DNA of 64,000 bases from Lachnospiraceae bacterium (GCA_003507655.1 DNUZ01000007.1:29299-93298), one strand, 5' to 3'; positions 17,638-28,121 are shown, counted from the stretch's first letter. Made by a program: numbers and translations. The notes: generated by a model from the letters alone, not told the origin.

Positions 17638-19869
17638 ATGGCATTATATGCAGATATTATCATTGATATCTCATTAGAAAAATTAGATAGAACATTTCAG
17701 TATCTGGTGCCGGCAGAATTAGAACAGGACATTGGGATCGGAATGCCCATCGAAGTGCCGTTTGGAAAAGGAAGCAGAAGGATCACGGGTTATGTGGTGA
17801 ATCTGACCACCGAACCTTCCTTTGATCCTGCGAAAATTAAACCTATATTTAATATTAAGACGGATGGGATACCGATCGAGGCGGAGCTGATCTCTTTAGC
17901 GGCATGGATGCGCAAAAACTATGGCGGGACCATGAACCAGGCACTTAAGACCGTGCTTCCGATCAAGCGGAAAGAGAATGAAAAACAAAAGCAGACGATC
18001 GCCTTAGCATTAGAGCCGCAGGCGGCGAGAACTCTTTTTTTAGAAAAAAACAGTAAGAACAGTGTGGCAAGGGAACGGTTATTAGAAGCCCTGATCGAAC
18101 AGGGAGAGCTGCCAAAAGAGATCATTACGAAAAAGCTCGGAGTCTCTACCGCAGTCATCCATGCCTTAGAAGAACAGGGGATCGTAAAGACCATTTCTAA
18201 GAGGGATTACCGGAATCCGGTGGCGCATCTCAAAAAGAGCGGAAATGTTACAGTCTTAAATGCTGCCCAGCAAAACGTAGTGGACACTGTCTGGGAACAG
18301 ATGAAAAACCAACAGCCAAAGACCTACCTTTTGCATGGTGTTACGGGAAGCGGTAAGACAGAAGTCTATATGGAACTGATCGCAAGAACGGTGGCGCAGG
18401 GAAAACAGGCCATCGTTCTGATCCCGGAGATCGCCTTAACTTATCAGACAGTCATGCGGTTTTATAACCGTTTTGGCGAGCGGGTCTCGATCCTGAATTC
18501 AAGACTTTCTTTAGGGGAGCGTTTTGACCAGTATCAGCGGGCAAAAAATGGAGAAATTGATGTCATGATCGGTCCGCGTTCGGCATTGTTCACACCGTTT
18601 TCAAATTTAGGCATTATGATAATAGATGAGGAACATGAGACTTCTTATAAAAGTGAGACCGTTCCAAGGTATCATGCCAGAGAAGTAGCGGCAAAGCGGG
18701 CAGAGTTGTGCGGTGCAACGTTAGTATTAGGTTCCGCAACGCCATCCTTAGAGAGTTATTATAAGGCAAAAAAAGGCGAGTACACACTGTTAGAACTGAC
18801 CGAGCGGGTACAGAACCGCCCACTTCCCGTATGTCATGTCATCGACTTGAGGGATGAATTAAAGCAGGGAAACCGTTCCATCCTAAGTGTAAAACTGCAG
18901 GAATTGATGGAAGAAAGGCTGCATAAAGGCGAACAGATGATGCTTTTTTTAAACCGCAGGGGCTTAGCGGGATTTGTGTCCTGCCGTGCCTGTGGAAATG
19001 TTATCAAATGCCCGCATTGTGATGTTTCGTTAAGCCAGCATCAGGGCGGCAGACTCATCTGCCATTACTGCGGCTATGAAACAGAACAGCCAAAGGTCTG
19101 TCCGGCATGTGGTTCTAAATATATCGGTGGTTTTAAGGCGGGGACACAAAAGATCGAAGAGATCGTAAAAAAACGTTTTCCCGAGGCGAGAACGATCCGC
19201 ATGGATATGGATACGACACGGACAAAAGACGGATATGAGAAGATCTTATCTGCATTTTCAAACAGGGAGGCAGATATCCTGATCGGGACCCAGATGATCG
19301 TAAAAGGACATGATTTTCCAAATGTGACCTTAGTAGGAGTCCTAGCGGCAGATATGTCACTCTATATCCATGACTATCATTCCGCAGAGCGTACATTCCA
19401 GCTTTTAACGCAGGCGGCAGGAAGAGCAGGCAGGGGAAGTGAACCGGGCGAGGTGGTCATCCAGACTTATACACCGGAACACTACAGTATCGAGGCGGCA
19501 AAGGAACAGGATTACCGGATGTTCTACGAACAGGAGATCCGCTACCGGGATCTTTTGAATTATCCGCCGGTCTGGAATCTTTTAGTCATACTGATTTCTT
19601 CGAGAGAGGAAGAAAACGGTACCAAAGCGGCAGAGCAGATAGAAAAAAAGATCGCACAGATGCAACTAAAGACCGTGGCAGTCATCGGGCCGACAGAGCC
19701 GGCAGTTGCAAAGATCAATGATATTTATCGCAAGGTCCTCTATCTAAAATGTGGAAATTATGATACATTAGTGGAGATAAAGGACAGCTTAGAACAATAT
19801 TTAGAAAAAGAACCGTTTGGGAACGGGATTGGCATACAGTTTGATTTCAATCCGGTACATGGGTTTTAG
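17638..19869 (+). CDS. priA: Primosomal protein N' (replication restart helicase)
   Basis: A 743-residue superfamily 2 DNA helicase. The N-terminal DNA-binding domain is followed by Walker A GVTGSGKTEVY, DEEH box and helicase motifs V/VI (GTQMIVKGHDFP, QAAGRAGR). The zinc-binding insert has eight cysteines (CRACG, CPHC, CHYCG, CPACGSKYIGG). It reloads the replisome at stalled forks. It is tightly spaced after murE and 22 bases before def. Confidence 0.97.
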   Translation: MALYADIIIDISLEKLDRTFQYLVPAELEQDIGIGMPIEVPFGKGSRRITGYVVNLTTEPSFDPAKIKPIFNIKTDGIPIEAELISLAAWMRKNYGGTMNQALKTVLPIKRKENEKQKQTIALALEPQAARTLFLEKNSKNSVARERLLEALIEQGELPKEIITKKLGVSTAVIHALEEQGIVKTISKRDYRNPVAHLKKSGNVTVLNAAQQNVVDTVWEQMKNQQPKTYLLHGVTGSGKTEVYMELIARTVAQGKQAIVLIPEIALTYQTVMRFYNRFGERVSILNSRLSLGERFDQYQRAKNGEIDVMIGPRSALFTPFSNLGIMIIDEEHETSYKSETVPRYHAREVAAKRAELCGATLVLGSATPSLESYYKAKKGEYTLLELTERVQNRPLPVCHVIDLRDELKQGNRSILSVKLQELMEERLHKGEQMMLFLNRRGLAGFVSCRACGNVIKCPHCDVSLSQHQGGRLICHYCGYETEQPKVCPACGSKYIGGFKAGTQKIEEIVKKRFPEARTIRMDMDTTRTKDGYEKILSAFSNREADILIGTQMIVKGHDFPNVTLVGVLAADMSLYIHDYHSAERTFQLLTQAAGRAGRGSEPGEVVIQTYTPEHYSIEAAKEQDYRMFYEQEIRYRDLLNYPPVWNLLVILISSREEENGTKAAEQIEKKIAQMQLKTVAVIGPTEPAVAKINDIYRKVLYLKCGNYDTLVEIKDSLEQYLEKEPFGNGIGIQFDFNPVHGF

Positions 19870-19891
19870 ACAGGAGAAAGAGAGGGACATT

Positions 19892-20368
19892 ATGGCACTT
19901 AGAACCATTCGTATTCAGGGAGATGAAGTATTAAATAAACGATGCAGAGAGGTAACGGAGATGACTCCGAGAATAGCAACGCTGATCGAGGACATGATAG
20001 AAACGATGGATCATGCAAACGGCGTAGGACTTGCGGCATGCCAGGTCGGCATCTTAAAGCGTATCGTAGTCATTGATGTAGGAGACGGACCGATCGTATT
20101 GATCAATCCGGAGATCTTAGAGACAGAGGGCAGCCAGACCGGAGATGAGGGATGCTTAAGCCTTCCTGGAAAAGCAGGAGTAGTCACCAGACCAAATTAT
20201 GTCAAAGTGCGGGCATTAGATGAAAATATGGTAGAGCGTGAATTAGAAGGTACAGAGCTTCTTGCAAGAGCATTCTGCCATGAAATAGACCACTTAGACG
20301 GACATCTGTATACAGAGCTGGTAGAAGGTGATCTGTTTGATGTGCGTTATGAGGAAGAAGAGGAATAG
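19892..20368 (+). CDS. def: Peptide deformylase
   Basis: A 158-residue metal-dependent deformylase. The three signature motifs are present: GVGLAACQVG, EGCLSLPG and CHEIDHLDG (HExxH). The frame is open to 19817, but the ATG at 19892 follows AGAGGG and gives the normal N-terminus MALRTIRIQGDEVL. It is paired with fmt, which it complements by removing formyl groups from new proteins. Confidence 0.96.
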   Translation: MALRTIRIQGDEVLNKRCREVTEMTPRIATLIEDMIETMDHANGVGLAACQVGILKRIVVIDVGDGPIVLINPEILETEGSQTGDEGCLSLPGKAGVVTRPNYVKVRALDENMVERELEGTELLARAFCHEIDHLDGHLYTELVEGDLFDVRYEEEEE

Positions 20369-20370
20369 AC

Positions 20371-21309
20371 ATGAGATTGATTTTTATGGGAACACCGGAT
20401 TTTGCGGTGGGGACATTAGAAGCGCTGATCGAGGCAGGACATGAGGTAGCTCTGGTGGTCACACAGCCGGATAAACCGCGTGGAAGAAGTAAAAAACTGC
20501 AATATCCGCCGGTAAAAGAAGCAGCTCTTGCACATAATATAGAGGTATTCCAGCCAAAACGTGTGAGAGAAGCAGAAAGCATCGAATATCTGAAAAAATA
20601 TCAGCCGGACTGTATTGTCGTTGTGGCATTTGGACAGATTCTGCCAAAAGAGATTTTAGAAATGCCAAAATACTGCTGTGTGAACGTTCATGCATCCCTG
20701 CTTCCGAAATACCGTGGAGCAGCACCGATCCAGTGGGCAGTCATCAATGGAGAAAAAGTCAGCGGCGTGACCACGATGCGTATGGATGAGGGACTCGATA
20801 CCGGAGATATGATCTTAAAAGAAGAGGTGACACTTGCACCAGATGAAACCGGAGGAAGCCTGTTCGACCGTTTAGCCGAGGTTGGAGCTAAGTTAGCAGT
20901 TCAGACTTTACAGGCACTTGAAGATGGAACGGCAGAATTTACACCGCAGGATCACGAGAAAGCAACACAGGTAGGCATGATAAAGAAATCCTTCGGAGAG
21001 ATGGACTTTACAAAGAGTGCCGTAGAATTAGAACGTCTGATCCGTGGACTGAATCCTTGGCCGGGAACTTATACCGAATATCAGGGAAAAACCTTAAAAA
21101 TCTGGGGTGCGACAGTGGAAGATGGTGGTGATCCGTCAAAGGCAGGCACAATCGTAAACGTCAAAAAGCACAGCTTTGGCATCCAGACAAAAGATGGTAT
21201 TTTAGTTCCGACCGAGATACAGTTAGAGGGCAAAAAACGGATGACCGCAGAGGCATTCTTATGTGGTGTTTCGCTCGAAGAAGGAACTGTGCTTGGCACA
21301 AATGCCTAG
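20371..21309 (+). CDS. fmt: Methionyl-tRNA formyltransferase
   Basis: A 312-residue transferase formylating initiator Met-tRNA. MRLIFMGTPDFAVGTLEALI is the typical N-terminus, the folate-binding HASLLPKYRGAAPIQWAV signature is present, and the C-terminal tRNA-binding domain follows (about residues 205-312). Two bases separate it from def, so the formylation and deformylation genes are co-expressed. Confidence 0.97.
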   Translation: MRLIFMGTPDFAVGTLEALIEAGHEVALVVTQPDKPRGRSKKLQYPPVKEAALAHNIEVFQPKRVREAESIEYLKKYQPDCIVVVAFGQILPKEILEMPKYCCVNVHASLLPKYRGAAPIQWAVINGEKVSGVTTMRMDEGLDTGDMILKEEVTLAPDETGGSLFDRLAEVGAKLAVQTLQALEDGTAEFTPQDHEKATQVGMIKKSFGEMDFTKSAVELERLIRGLNPWPGTYTEYQGKTLKIWGATVEDGGDPSKAGTIVNVKKHSFGIQTKDGILVPTEIQLEGKKRMTAEAFLCGVSLEEGTVLGTNA

Positions 21310-21385
21310 AGAGTTTGCTTAAAAGACACTCATAAAAACAGTATCAGAAAAAAAGCACAAAATATTAGAAACAGGAGGAATTCAT

Positions 21386-22084
21386 ATGTACTACTGGTGG
21401 GACCCAACTTACATTCTTGTAGTGATCGGAGCGATCATTTGTCTGATCGCATCTGCAAGAGTCAAAACCACTTATGCAAAATATTCAAAATACCGCAGTA
21501 TGTCAGGACTGACCGGAGCACAGGCGGCGGAGCGGATCTTACACGATGCCGGCATCTATGATGTGCAGGTCGGACATATTTCAGGAAACCTGACAGACCA
21601 TTACAATCCAAAGACCAAGGTGTTAAACCTTTCCGACAGTGTCTATGGAAGCACTTCTGTAGCAGCGATCGGTGTGGCAGCACATGAATGTGGTCATGCG
21701 ATCCAGCATCAGACCGGATATTTTCCACTGACATTGCGTGGAAATTTAGTACCGGTGGCAAACTTTGGCTCCACTATGGCATGGCCGTTGATCATTATCG
21801 GACTGTTCTTTAACAGCAGTACCGGAAGTTTTCTGATCCAGCTTGGAATCATTTTCTTCTCTTTAGCAGTACTGTTTCAGTTAGTGACACTTCCGGTAGA
21901 GTTCAATGCGTCTAACCGTGCATTGCATATCTTAGGAACCACAAATATGCTTCAGGATGATGAATTGAAGTATACAAGACGGGTATTAAGAGCAGCGGCA
22001 CTGACCTATGTGGCGAGTGCGGCAGCAGCGATCCTGCAGCTACTTCGTCTGATCATCTTATTTGGAGGAAATGACCGTGACTGA
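21386..22084 (+). CDS. Neutral zinc metallopeptidase, YugP family
   Basis: A 232-residue membrane protein of the YugP-type peptidase family (PF04298). The zinc motif is AAHECGHAIQH. Hydrophobic helices occur at the N-terminus (YILVVIGAIICLIASA) and in the second half, so the active site lies next to the membrane. AGGAGG precedes the start. The 3' end overlaps the start of rsmB. The substrate is unknown. Confidence 0.88.
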   Translation: MYYWWDPTYILVVIGAIICLIASARVKTTYAKYSKYRSMSGLTGAQAAERILHDAGIYDVQVGHISGNLTDHYNPKTKVLNLSDSVYGSTSVAAIGVAAHECGHAIQHQTGYFPLTLRGNLVPVANFGSTMAWPLIIIGLFFNSSTGSFLIQLGIIFFSLAVLFQLVTLPVEFNASNRALHILGTTNMLQDDELKYTRRVLRAAALTYVASAAAAILQLLRLIILFGGNDRD

Positions 22085-23393
22085 TAAGACAGACACGAGA
22101 GAGATTGTACTCGACATCCTTTTAGCAGTAACAAGGGATGGCGAGTACAGTCATATTGCGTTAAAAAACACACTGGACAAATACCAGTATTTAGAAAAAA
22201 GAGAACGTGCCTTCCTTACAAAAGTAGTAGAGGGAACGTTAGAATACCAGATTCGGATAGATTATATCATCAATACATTTTCCAATACAAAAGTACATAA
22301 AATGAAACCGGTCATCCGCTGCATCCTAAGGAGTGCGGTCTATCAGATCTGCTTTTTAGATGGAGTGCCGGATTCTGCTGCCTGCAATGAGGCAGTGAAG
22401 TTGGCAAAAAAACGTGGGTTCCATACATTAAAAGGTTTTGTCAACGGAGTGCTTAGAAATATCGCAAGAAATAAAGAGAACATCACCTATCCGGAGAAAG
22501 AAAAAGAACCGGTCGCGTATCTTTCCGTTATCTACTCCCTTCCGGAGTGGTTAGTCCGTCAGTGGAAGGATGAATATGGAATGGAGCGTACCGAGCAGAT
22601 GGCGGCGGCATTTTTGACAGAGCAGCCGACCACGGTGCGGATCAATACTGAACGCATCACGAAACAAGAATTGATAGACCGGCTGCAAAGCGAAGGTGTC
22701 AGGGTATCGGAAGCTGTGCAGATGGAGGATGCCTTATTCCTGTCCGGTTATGATTATCTGAATAAGCTAAAGAGCTTTCAGGAAGGACTTTTTTATGTAC
22801 AGGACATCAGTTCCATGACAGCGGCAAAGGAAGCAGGAGCAAAAGAGCAGGATGTGGTCTTAGACCTCTGCGCCGCGCCGGGTGGTAAAAGCATTTATGT
22901 GGCACAACAGATGCATGGAAAGGGACGTGTCATCGCAAGGGATCTGACACCACAGAAAGTCTTTTTGATCGAAGAAAATATCAGAAGATGTCAGGTATCT
23001 AATATGCAGGCAGAGTGCGCGGATGCAAGGATTTTTGATGCGGCATGGGAGAAAAAAGCAGATGTCGTGATCGCAGATCTGCCGTGTTCGGGACTTGGTG
23101 TGATAGGCAGAAAAAAAGATATCAAATATAAGATGACCGTAGAAAAAGAGGCAGAGCTTGTGGCACTGCAAAGGGAAATCCTAAAAAATGCAGTGCGTTA
23201 TGTCAAACCGGGCGGAACACTTCTTTACAGTACCTGTACGATCCATAAAGCGGAAAATGAGGAAAATGTCAGGTGGCTGTCAGAGCAGTACCCGGAACTG
23301 GAAGTAGAACTGCAAAAGCAGATTTTTCCAGGAGAAGAAGGAAATGACGGATTCTTTGTTGCAAGGATGAAAAAAGGAAAGAAACATGAGTGA
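22071..23393 (+). CDS. rsmB: 16S rRNA (cytosine-967) methyltransferase
   Basis: About 441 residues: an N-terminal NusB-like RNA-binding domain (EIVLDILLAVTRDGEYS...) and a C-terminal SAM-dependent methyltransferase with LDLCAAPGGKS, ADLPCSGLGV (catalytic Pro-Cys) and YSTCTIHKAENE. The start is uncertain: ATG at 22071 is 2 bases from GGAGG, GTG at 22077 is at a better 8-base distance. It overlaps the end of the peptidase gene and overlaps rlmN by 8 bases. Confidence 0.94.
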   Translation: MTVTDKTDTREIVLDILLAVTRDGEYSHIALKNTLDKYQYLEKRERAFLTKVVEGTLEYQIRIDYIINTFSNTKVHKMKPVIRCILRSAVYQICFLDGVPDSAACNEAVKLAKKRGFHTLKGFVNGVLRNIARNKENITYPEKEKEPVAYLSVIYSLPEWLVRQWKDEYGMERTEQMAAAFLTEQPTTVRINTERITKQELIDRLQSEGVRVSEAVQMEDALFLSGYDYLNKLKSFQEGLFYVQDISSMTAAKEAGAKEQDVVLDLCAAPGGKSIYVAQQMHGKGRVIARDLTPQKVFLIEENIRRCQVSNMQAECADARIFDAAWEKKADVVIADLPCSGLGVIGRKKDIKYKMTVEKEAELVALQREILKNAVRYVKPGGTLLYSTCTIHKAENEENVRWLSEQYPELEVELQKQIFPGEEGNDGFFVARMKKGKKHE

Positions 23394-24444
23394 GATACAG
23401 AGTGAAAATCATAGAAAAACAGACATCAAATCCATGGATTTAGCAGAATTGAAAGCGTTTATGACATCCATTGGAGAAAAGCCGTTCCGGGCATCCCAGA
23501 TCTATCAGTGGATGCATGTCCGCCATGTGAGCAGCTGGGATGAGATGACGAATTTATCAAAGGCACTTCGGGAAAAGTTAAAAGAGCAGGCAGAACTGAC
23601 GGTCTTAGAGCCGGTGACCATTCAGACATCGAAACTGGATGGAACCAAAAAATATCTGTTCCGTCTGCCGGATGGAAATATGATAGAGAGCGTGCTGATG
23701 CGCTATAAACACGGCAATTCCGTCTGCATCTCCTCGCAGGCAGGCTGCCGTATGGGCTGCCGTTTCTGTGCGTCTACCTTAGACGGATTAGTCAGAGGAC
23801 TGACTCCGGCAGAGATGTTAGAGCAGATTTACCGCGTAGGAGAAGACATCGGAGAGCGGATCTCCAATGTGGTTGTGATGGGAACGGGAGAACCGTTAGA
23901 CAACTACGAAAACCTGCTGCGTTTTATTACCATGCTGACCGATGAAAACGGCTTAAACATCAGCCAGAGAAATCTGACGGTATCCACCTGTGGCATTGTG
24001 CCGAAGATTAAGGAACTTGCCGAAGAAAAATTACAGATGACATTAGCACTTTCCCTGCATGCTTCAAACCAGAAAAAGAGGCAGGAACTGATGCCGATCG
24101 CAAATAAGTATGACATCGAAGAAGTGATCGATGCCTGCAAATATTATTTTTCAAAGACAGGCAGGAGAGTGACCTTTGAGTACAGCTTAGTGGCAGGAGT
24201 CAATGATACAAAAGAGGATGCAGAGGAACTCAGCAGACTGATCCATGGAATGAACTGTCATGTGAATCTGATACCGGTCAACCCAATCAAAGAGCGGAAT
24301 TATAAGCAGCCGGATCATACGGCAACAGAGAAATTCAAAATAGAACTTGAAAAAAATGCAATAAATGTTACTATTAGAAGGGAAATGGGCAGAGACATAG
24401 ATGGTGCCTGTGGACAATTGAGAAAGAGATATACAGAAGGGTAG
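23386..24444 (+). CDS. rlmN: Dual-specificity 23S rRNA/tRNA adenosine-2 methyltransferase
   Basis: A 352-residue radical SAM enzyme that methylates A2503 in 23S rRNA and A37 in some tRNAs. The cluster motif CRMGCRFCAS and the SAM-contact VVMGTGEPLDN are clear; the conserved methyl-carrying cysteine lies at the C-terminus (DIDGACGQL). It overlaps rsmB, giving a ribosome-modification pair. The spacing to the PP2C gene is 12 bases. Confidence 0.96.
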   Translation: MSEIQSENHRKTDIKSMDLAELKAFMTSIGEKPFRASQIYQWMHVRHVSSWDEMTNLSKALREKLKEQAELTVLEPVTIQTSKLDGTKKYLFRLPDGNMIESVLMRYKHGNSVCISSQAGCRMGCRFCASTLDGLVRGLTPAEMLEQIYRVGEDIGERISNVVVMGTGEPLDNYENLLRFITMLTDENGLNISQRNLTVSTCGIVPKIKELAEEKLQMTLALSLHASNQKKRQELMPIANKYDIEEVIDACKYYFSKTGRRVTFEYSLVAGVNDTKEDAEELSRLIHGMNCHVNLIPVNPIKERNYKQPDHTATEKFKIELEKNAINVTIRREMGRDIDGACGQLRKRYTEG

Positions 24445-24456
24445 GCGAAACAGGGA

Positions 24457-25179
24457 ATGAAGACATTTTCGATATCAGACATCGGAAAGAGAAGAGAAAT
24501 GAATCAGGATTATATGTATACATCGGAGAATGCCGTTGGAAATTTGCCGAACCTTTTTATTGTAGCAGATGGGATGGGCGGACACAAAGCAGGTGAGTAT
24601 GCATCCAGATATACGGTAGAAAGTATCGTAGAGAGTATTGAAAAGGATGAGAGAACCGAACCGGTGGAGGTCATCGAGCATGCCATCTGTAAAGCAAATG
24701 AGGAACTGATAAAAAAAGCAGCCGGTGATGAGGCAATGTCCGGCATGGGGACTACGGTTGTTGTAGTGACAGTAATCGGGGAAAAGGCATGGGTTGCCAA
24801 TGTTGGTGACAGCAGAATGTATGTTGTCGGCAAAGAGATCAAACAGGTGACCAGAGACCATTCCTTAGTAGAGGAAATGGTACGCATGGGCGAGATTGCA
24901 AAAGATGCAGCAAAAGATCATCCCGACAAGAATATCATTACAAGAGCTGTAGGAGCAGCAGACAAAGTAGTAGCGGATTTCTTTCAGGTGAATTTAGAAC
25001 CGCAGGATTACATATTGATCTGTACGGACGGATTGACAAACATGGTAGAGGACCAGGACATCCGAAGCATCATCAACAGTCAGAGAGACGTTGCGGAGTG
25101 CGCGGAGAGATTAGTCCGGACAGCAAATGACAATGGGGGAAAGGATAATATCACGGTGGTTGTTATAGAACCGTTTTAG
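24457..25179 (+). CDS. PP2C-family Ser/Thr phosphatase
   Basis: A 240-residue metal-dependent phosphatase of the Stp/PrpC type. Metal-binding aspartates are visible in ADGMGGHKAGEYAS, GDSRMY, CTDGLTNM and DNITVVVI; the N-terminal RREMNQDY contributes the conserved Arg. It reverses phosphorylation by the PASTA kinase encoded 14 bases downstream, a conserved gene pair in Firmicutes controlling cell-wall and growth signals. Normal length, no membrane segment. Confidence 0.95.
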   Translation: MKTFSISDIGKRREMNQDYMYTSENAVGNLPNLFIVADGMGGHKAGEYASRYTVESIVESIEKDERTEPVEVIEHAICKANEELIKKAAGDEAMSGMGTTVVVVTVIGEKAWVANVGDSRMYVVGKEIKQVTRDHSLVEEMVRMGEIAKDAAKDHPDKNIITRAVGAADKVVADFFQVNLEPQDYILICTDGLTNMVEDQDIRSIINSQRDVAECAERLVRTANDNGGKDNITVVVIEPF

Positions 25180-25193
25180 ACGAGGTGGAAAGA

Positions 25194-27221
25194 ATGCTAA
25201 CAGAAGGAATGTTTATAGATGATCGTTATGAGATCGTAGGAAAAATAGGTGCGGGCGGAATGTCGGATGTCTATAAGGCAAAAGACCATACATTAGGACG
25301 TTTCGTTGCGATTAAAGTATTAAAACAGGAATTTTCAGAGGATGTTAATTTTGTAACAAAGTTCCGTACTGAGGCGCAGTCAGCAGCGGGCTTAGAGCAT
25401 CCGAATATTGTCAATATTTATGACGTAGGAAGTCAGGAGGGGATGTACTACATTATCATGGAATATGTAGAAGGCATTACCTTAAAGACTTATATTGAGA
25501 AAAAAGGACAGCTTACTTTTAAAGAGGCGATCAGTATTGCCATTCAGGTAGGCAGAGGAATTGAGGCTGCCCATAAGAAAAATATCATTCACAGGGATAT
25601 CAAACCGCAGAATATCATGATCTCCACAGAGGGAAAAGTCAAAGTCATGGACTTTGGTATTGCAAGAGCGGCAACATCAAATACCATTAATTCGGATGTG
25701 ATGGGTTCTGTCCATTATTCTTCCCCGGAGCAGGCAAGAAACGGTTTTGTGGATGGCAGAAGTGACATCTACTCCTTAGGAATCGTGATGTACGAAATGG
25801 TGACAGGACGTGTACCGTTTGACGGAGATACCACTGTAGCCGTGGCAATCCAGCATTTGCAGGAAGAAATGGTAGCACCGAGTGCTTATGCACCAAATCT
25901 TCCGGTCAGCTTAGAAAAGATTATTTTAAAGTGTACACAGAAGAATGCAGACAGAAGATATCAGACCATGGGCGATCTGTTATTGGATTTAAAGAAATCC
26001 CTGATCAATCCGGATGAAGATTTTGTGACATTGGTAGATCCGAATGTCGGCGGCGAGACAAGAAAATATAATGATGAAGATTTAGAGCGCATCAAAAAAG
26101 AAGCAGAAAGCGTTTATTATGATCCGCAGGAAGAAGCGGAAGAGGATGAGGACGACGAAGAAGAGGAAGAATCCGAAGGCGAACTCAATCCGAAGATGGA
26201 AAAGGCTATGTCCATTGCAGGGATCGTTGCAGGTGTGATCATTGTCGGAATTGTCATCTGGCTGATCTTAAGTGTCAGTGGGATCGTAAAATTTGGTTCC
26301 TCCGGTAAAAAGGATGATACAAAAGAGGCGACAAAAACCGAGAAAGACAGCGAACAGGTCGAGATGATCGATGTTACCGGAATGACCTATGAGGAAGCAA
26401 AAAAAGCATTAAATAAAATTGATCTAGGCATCAAAGACGGCGGCACACAGGCTTCCGAAAAATATGATGCAGGAGAGATCATCTCCCAGAGTGAAGACAA
26501 AGGAGATATGATCAAGAAAAATACAACCATTGTCGTTGTGATGAGCAGTGGCGTGGGTGAAGTTTCCGTTCCGGATGTCAAGGGACTCGATGAGACATCC
26601 GCCATTAATAAACTGCAGGATAACGGATTTAAGTATTCAAGGGATTACGCAAACAGTGATACGGTAGCAAGCGGTCAGGTCATCTCCCAGACACCGGATG
26701 CAGGTGCCAAGGCAAAGAAGGGTGACAGTATCAGTATTGTTGTATCTCAGGGAAAAGCACCGGTCGTAGTTCCAAATGTGGTTGGAAAATCGGAGACAGA
26801 TGCCAGAAACGAACTGTCAGGAGCAGGACTGACGGTAACAAGTGTTACCAAAGAGAACAGTGATACCGTTGCGGCAGGAAATGTCATCAGTCAGAGTATC
26901 GCAGATGGAAAATATGTCGATGCGGGAAGCAATATCAGTCTGGTCATCAGTGACGGACCAAAGATCACTTATTATAAGTTCAGTGCCAAGATTACGGCAC
27001 CAGCAGATAATGACAGTGTGGTAGGTGCAAGTATTGTATTAAAGGACTCTAATGGAGCAGTGTTAGAGCAGTGGAACAGTATTGCGATCGAATCCTTCCC
27101 ATACTCGATCCAGAAAACAGATATCGCAGAAATGTCTTCCGGAAAACTTGAGATTACCTGGTCACTTTCTGACGGAACAGAGCAGAAACAGGTACAGGAC
27201 GTTACATTTAACAAGCAGTAA
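25194..27221 (+). CDS. prkC: PASTA-domain Ser/Thr protein kinase, PrkC/StkP type
   Basis: A 675-residue membrane kinase. Cytoplasmic kinase domain about residues 10-270 with GAGGMSDVYKA, AIKVLK, HRDIKPQN and DFG; acidic linker; one transmembrane helix near residue 345 (IAGIVAGVIIVGIVIWLIL); three extracellular PASTA repeats (about 375-575) that bind peptidoglycan fragments; and an Ig-like tail. The ATG at 25194 is better placed than a GTG at 25185. It is paired with the PP2C phosphatase and followed by rsgA and rpe, as in other Firmicutes. Confidence 0.96.
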   Translation: MLTEGMFIDDRYEIVGKIGAGGMSDVYKAKDHTLGRFVAIKVLKQEFSEDVNFVTKFRTEAQSAAGLEHPNIVNIYDVGSQEGMYYIIMEYVEGITLKTYIEKKGQLTFKEAISIAIQVGRGIEAAHKKNIIHRDIKPQNIMISTEGKVKVMDFGIARAATSNTINSDVMGSVHYSSPEQARNGFVDGRSDIYSLGIVMYEMVTGRVPFDGDTTVAVAIQHLQEEMVAPSAYAPNLPVSLEKIILKCTQKNADRRYQTMGDLLLDLKKSLINPDEDFVTLVDPNVGGETRKYNDEDLERIKKEAESVYYDPQEEAEEDEDDEEEEESEGELNPKMEKAMSIAGIVAGVIIVGIVIWLILSVSGIVKFGSSGKKDDTKEATKTEKDSEQVEMIDVTGMTYEEAKKALNKIDLGIKDGGTQASEKYDAGEIISQSEDKGDMIKKNTTIVVVMSSGVGEVSVPDVKGLDETSAINKLQDNGFKYSRDYANSDTVASGQVISQTPDAGAKAKKGDSISIVVSQGKAPVVVPNVVGKSETDARNELSGAGLTVTSVTKENSDTVAAGNVISQSIADGKYVDAGSNISLVISDGPKITYYKFSAKITAPADNDSVVGASIVLKDSNGAVLEQWNSIAIESFPYSIQKTDIAEMSSGKLEITWSLSDGTEQKQVQDVTFNKQ

Positions 27222-27229
27222 GGAAAGAT

Positions 27230-28108
27230 ATGCAGGGAAAGATAGTAAAAGGAATTTCCGGGTTCTACTACATTCATGTAGTAGGAGCCGGAATTTATGA
27301 ATGTAAAGCAAAAGGCAGTTTTCGCAATCAGAAGATCAAACCGTTAGTCGGAGATAACGTGGAAATTGCTATTTTAGATGAAAATGAGAAAAAAGGAAAT
27401 ATCGAAAAAATTCTGTCGAGGAAAAACGAACTGATCCGGCCGGCAGTTGCCAATATAGACGGAGCATTGGTGGTCTTTGCGGCGGCAAAGCCAAAGCCAA
27501 ACTTCCATCTGTTAGACCGTTTTTTAGTGATGATGGAATATCAGCATATTCCGGCAGTGCTTTGTTTTAATAAGACAGATCTAGTGGATGAAGAAGAACG
27601 AAAGAGACTGCAGGACATCTATGCCGCAGCCGGATATCCGATCTGTTTTGTCAGTGCGAAAGAGCAGATCGGTATAGAAACTGTCAAAGAGCAGATAGAG
27701 GGAAAGACCTTTGCCTTAGCCGGTCCGTCCGGTGTCGGAAAATCCTCGCTTACGAATGTGTTGCAGTCAGAGATCCGGATGGAGACCGGAGAGATCAGTA
27801 TGAAGATCGAAAGAGGAAAGCATACGACGAGACATTCACAGGTCATACCGCTTTCGAAAAACACCTATCTGATGGACACGCCGGGATTCAGTTCCATGTA
27901 TATGCCGGGTTTTGAAAAAGAAGATTTAAAAGAGTGTTATCCTGAATTTGCAGCACTGGAATCCCAGTGCCGTTTTACGGGATGCAGTCATATCCATGAG
28001 CCTGACTGTGCCGTAAAGGAAGCACTGTCAGAAGGAAAGATCAGTACAGAGCGGTATGAGAACTACTGTACCTTATATGAAGAAATAAAAGATACGAAAA
28101 AGTATTAG
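27230..28108 (+). CDS. rsgA: Ribosome small-subunit-dependent GTPase A
   Basis: A 292-residue circularly permuted GTPase assisting late 30S assembly. An N-terminal OB fold precedes G4 (FNKTDLV), G1 (AGPSGVGKSSL) and G3 (DTPGF). The C-terminal zinc site is CRFTGCSHIHEPDC. Nine bases separate it from the kinase gene. Confidence 0.96.
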   Translation: MQGKIVKGISGFYYIHVVGAGIYECKAKGSFRNQKIKPLVGDNVEIAILDENEKKGNIEKILSRKNELIRPAVANIDGALVVFAAAKPKPNFHLLDRFLVMMEYQHIPAVLCFNKTDLVDEEERKRLQDIYAAAGYPICFVSAKEQIGIETVKEQIEGKTFALAGPSGVGKSSLTNVLQSEIRMETGEISMKIERGKHTTRHSQVIPLSKNTYLMDTPGFSSMYMPGFEKEDLKECYPEFAALESQCRFTGCSHIHEPDCAVKEALSEGKISTERYENYCTLYEEIKDTKKY

Positions 28109-28121
28109 GAGGAACTTAATT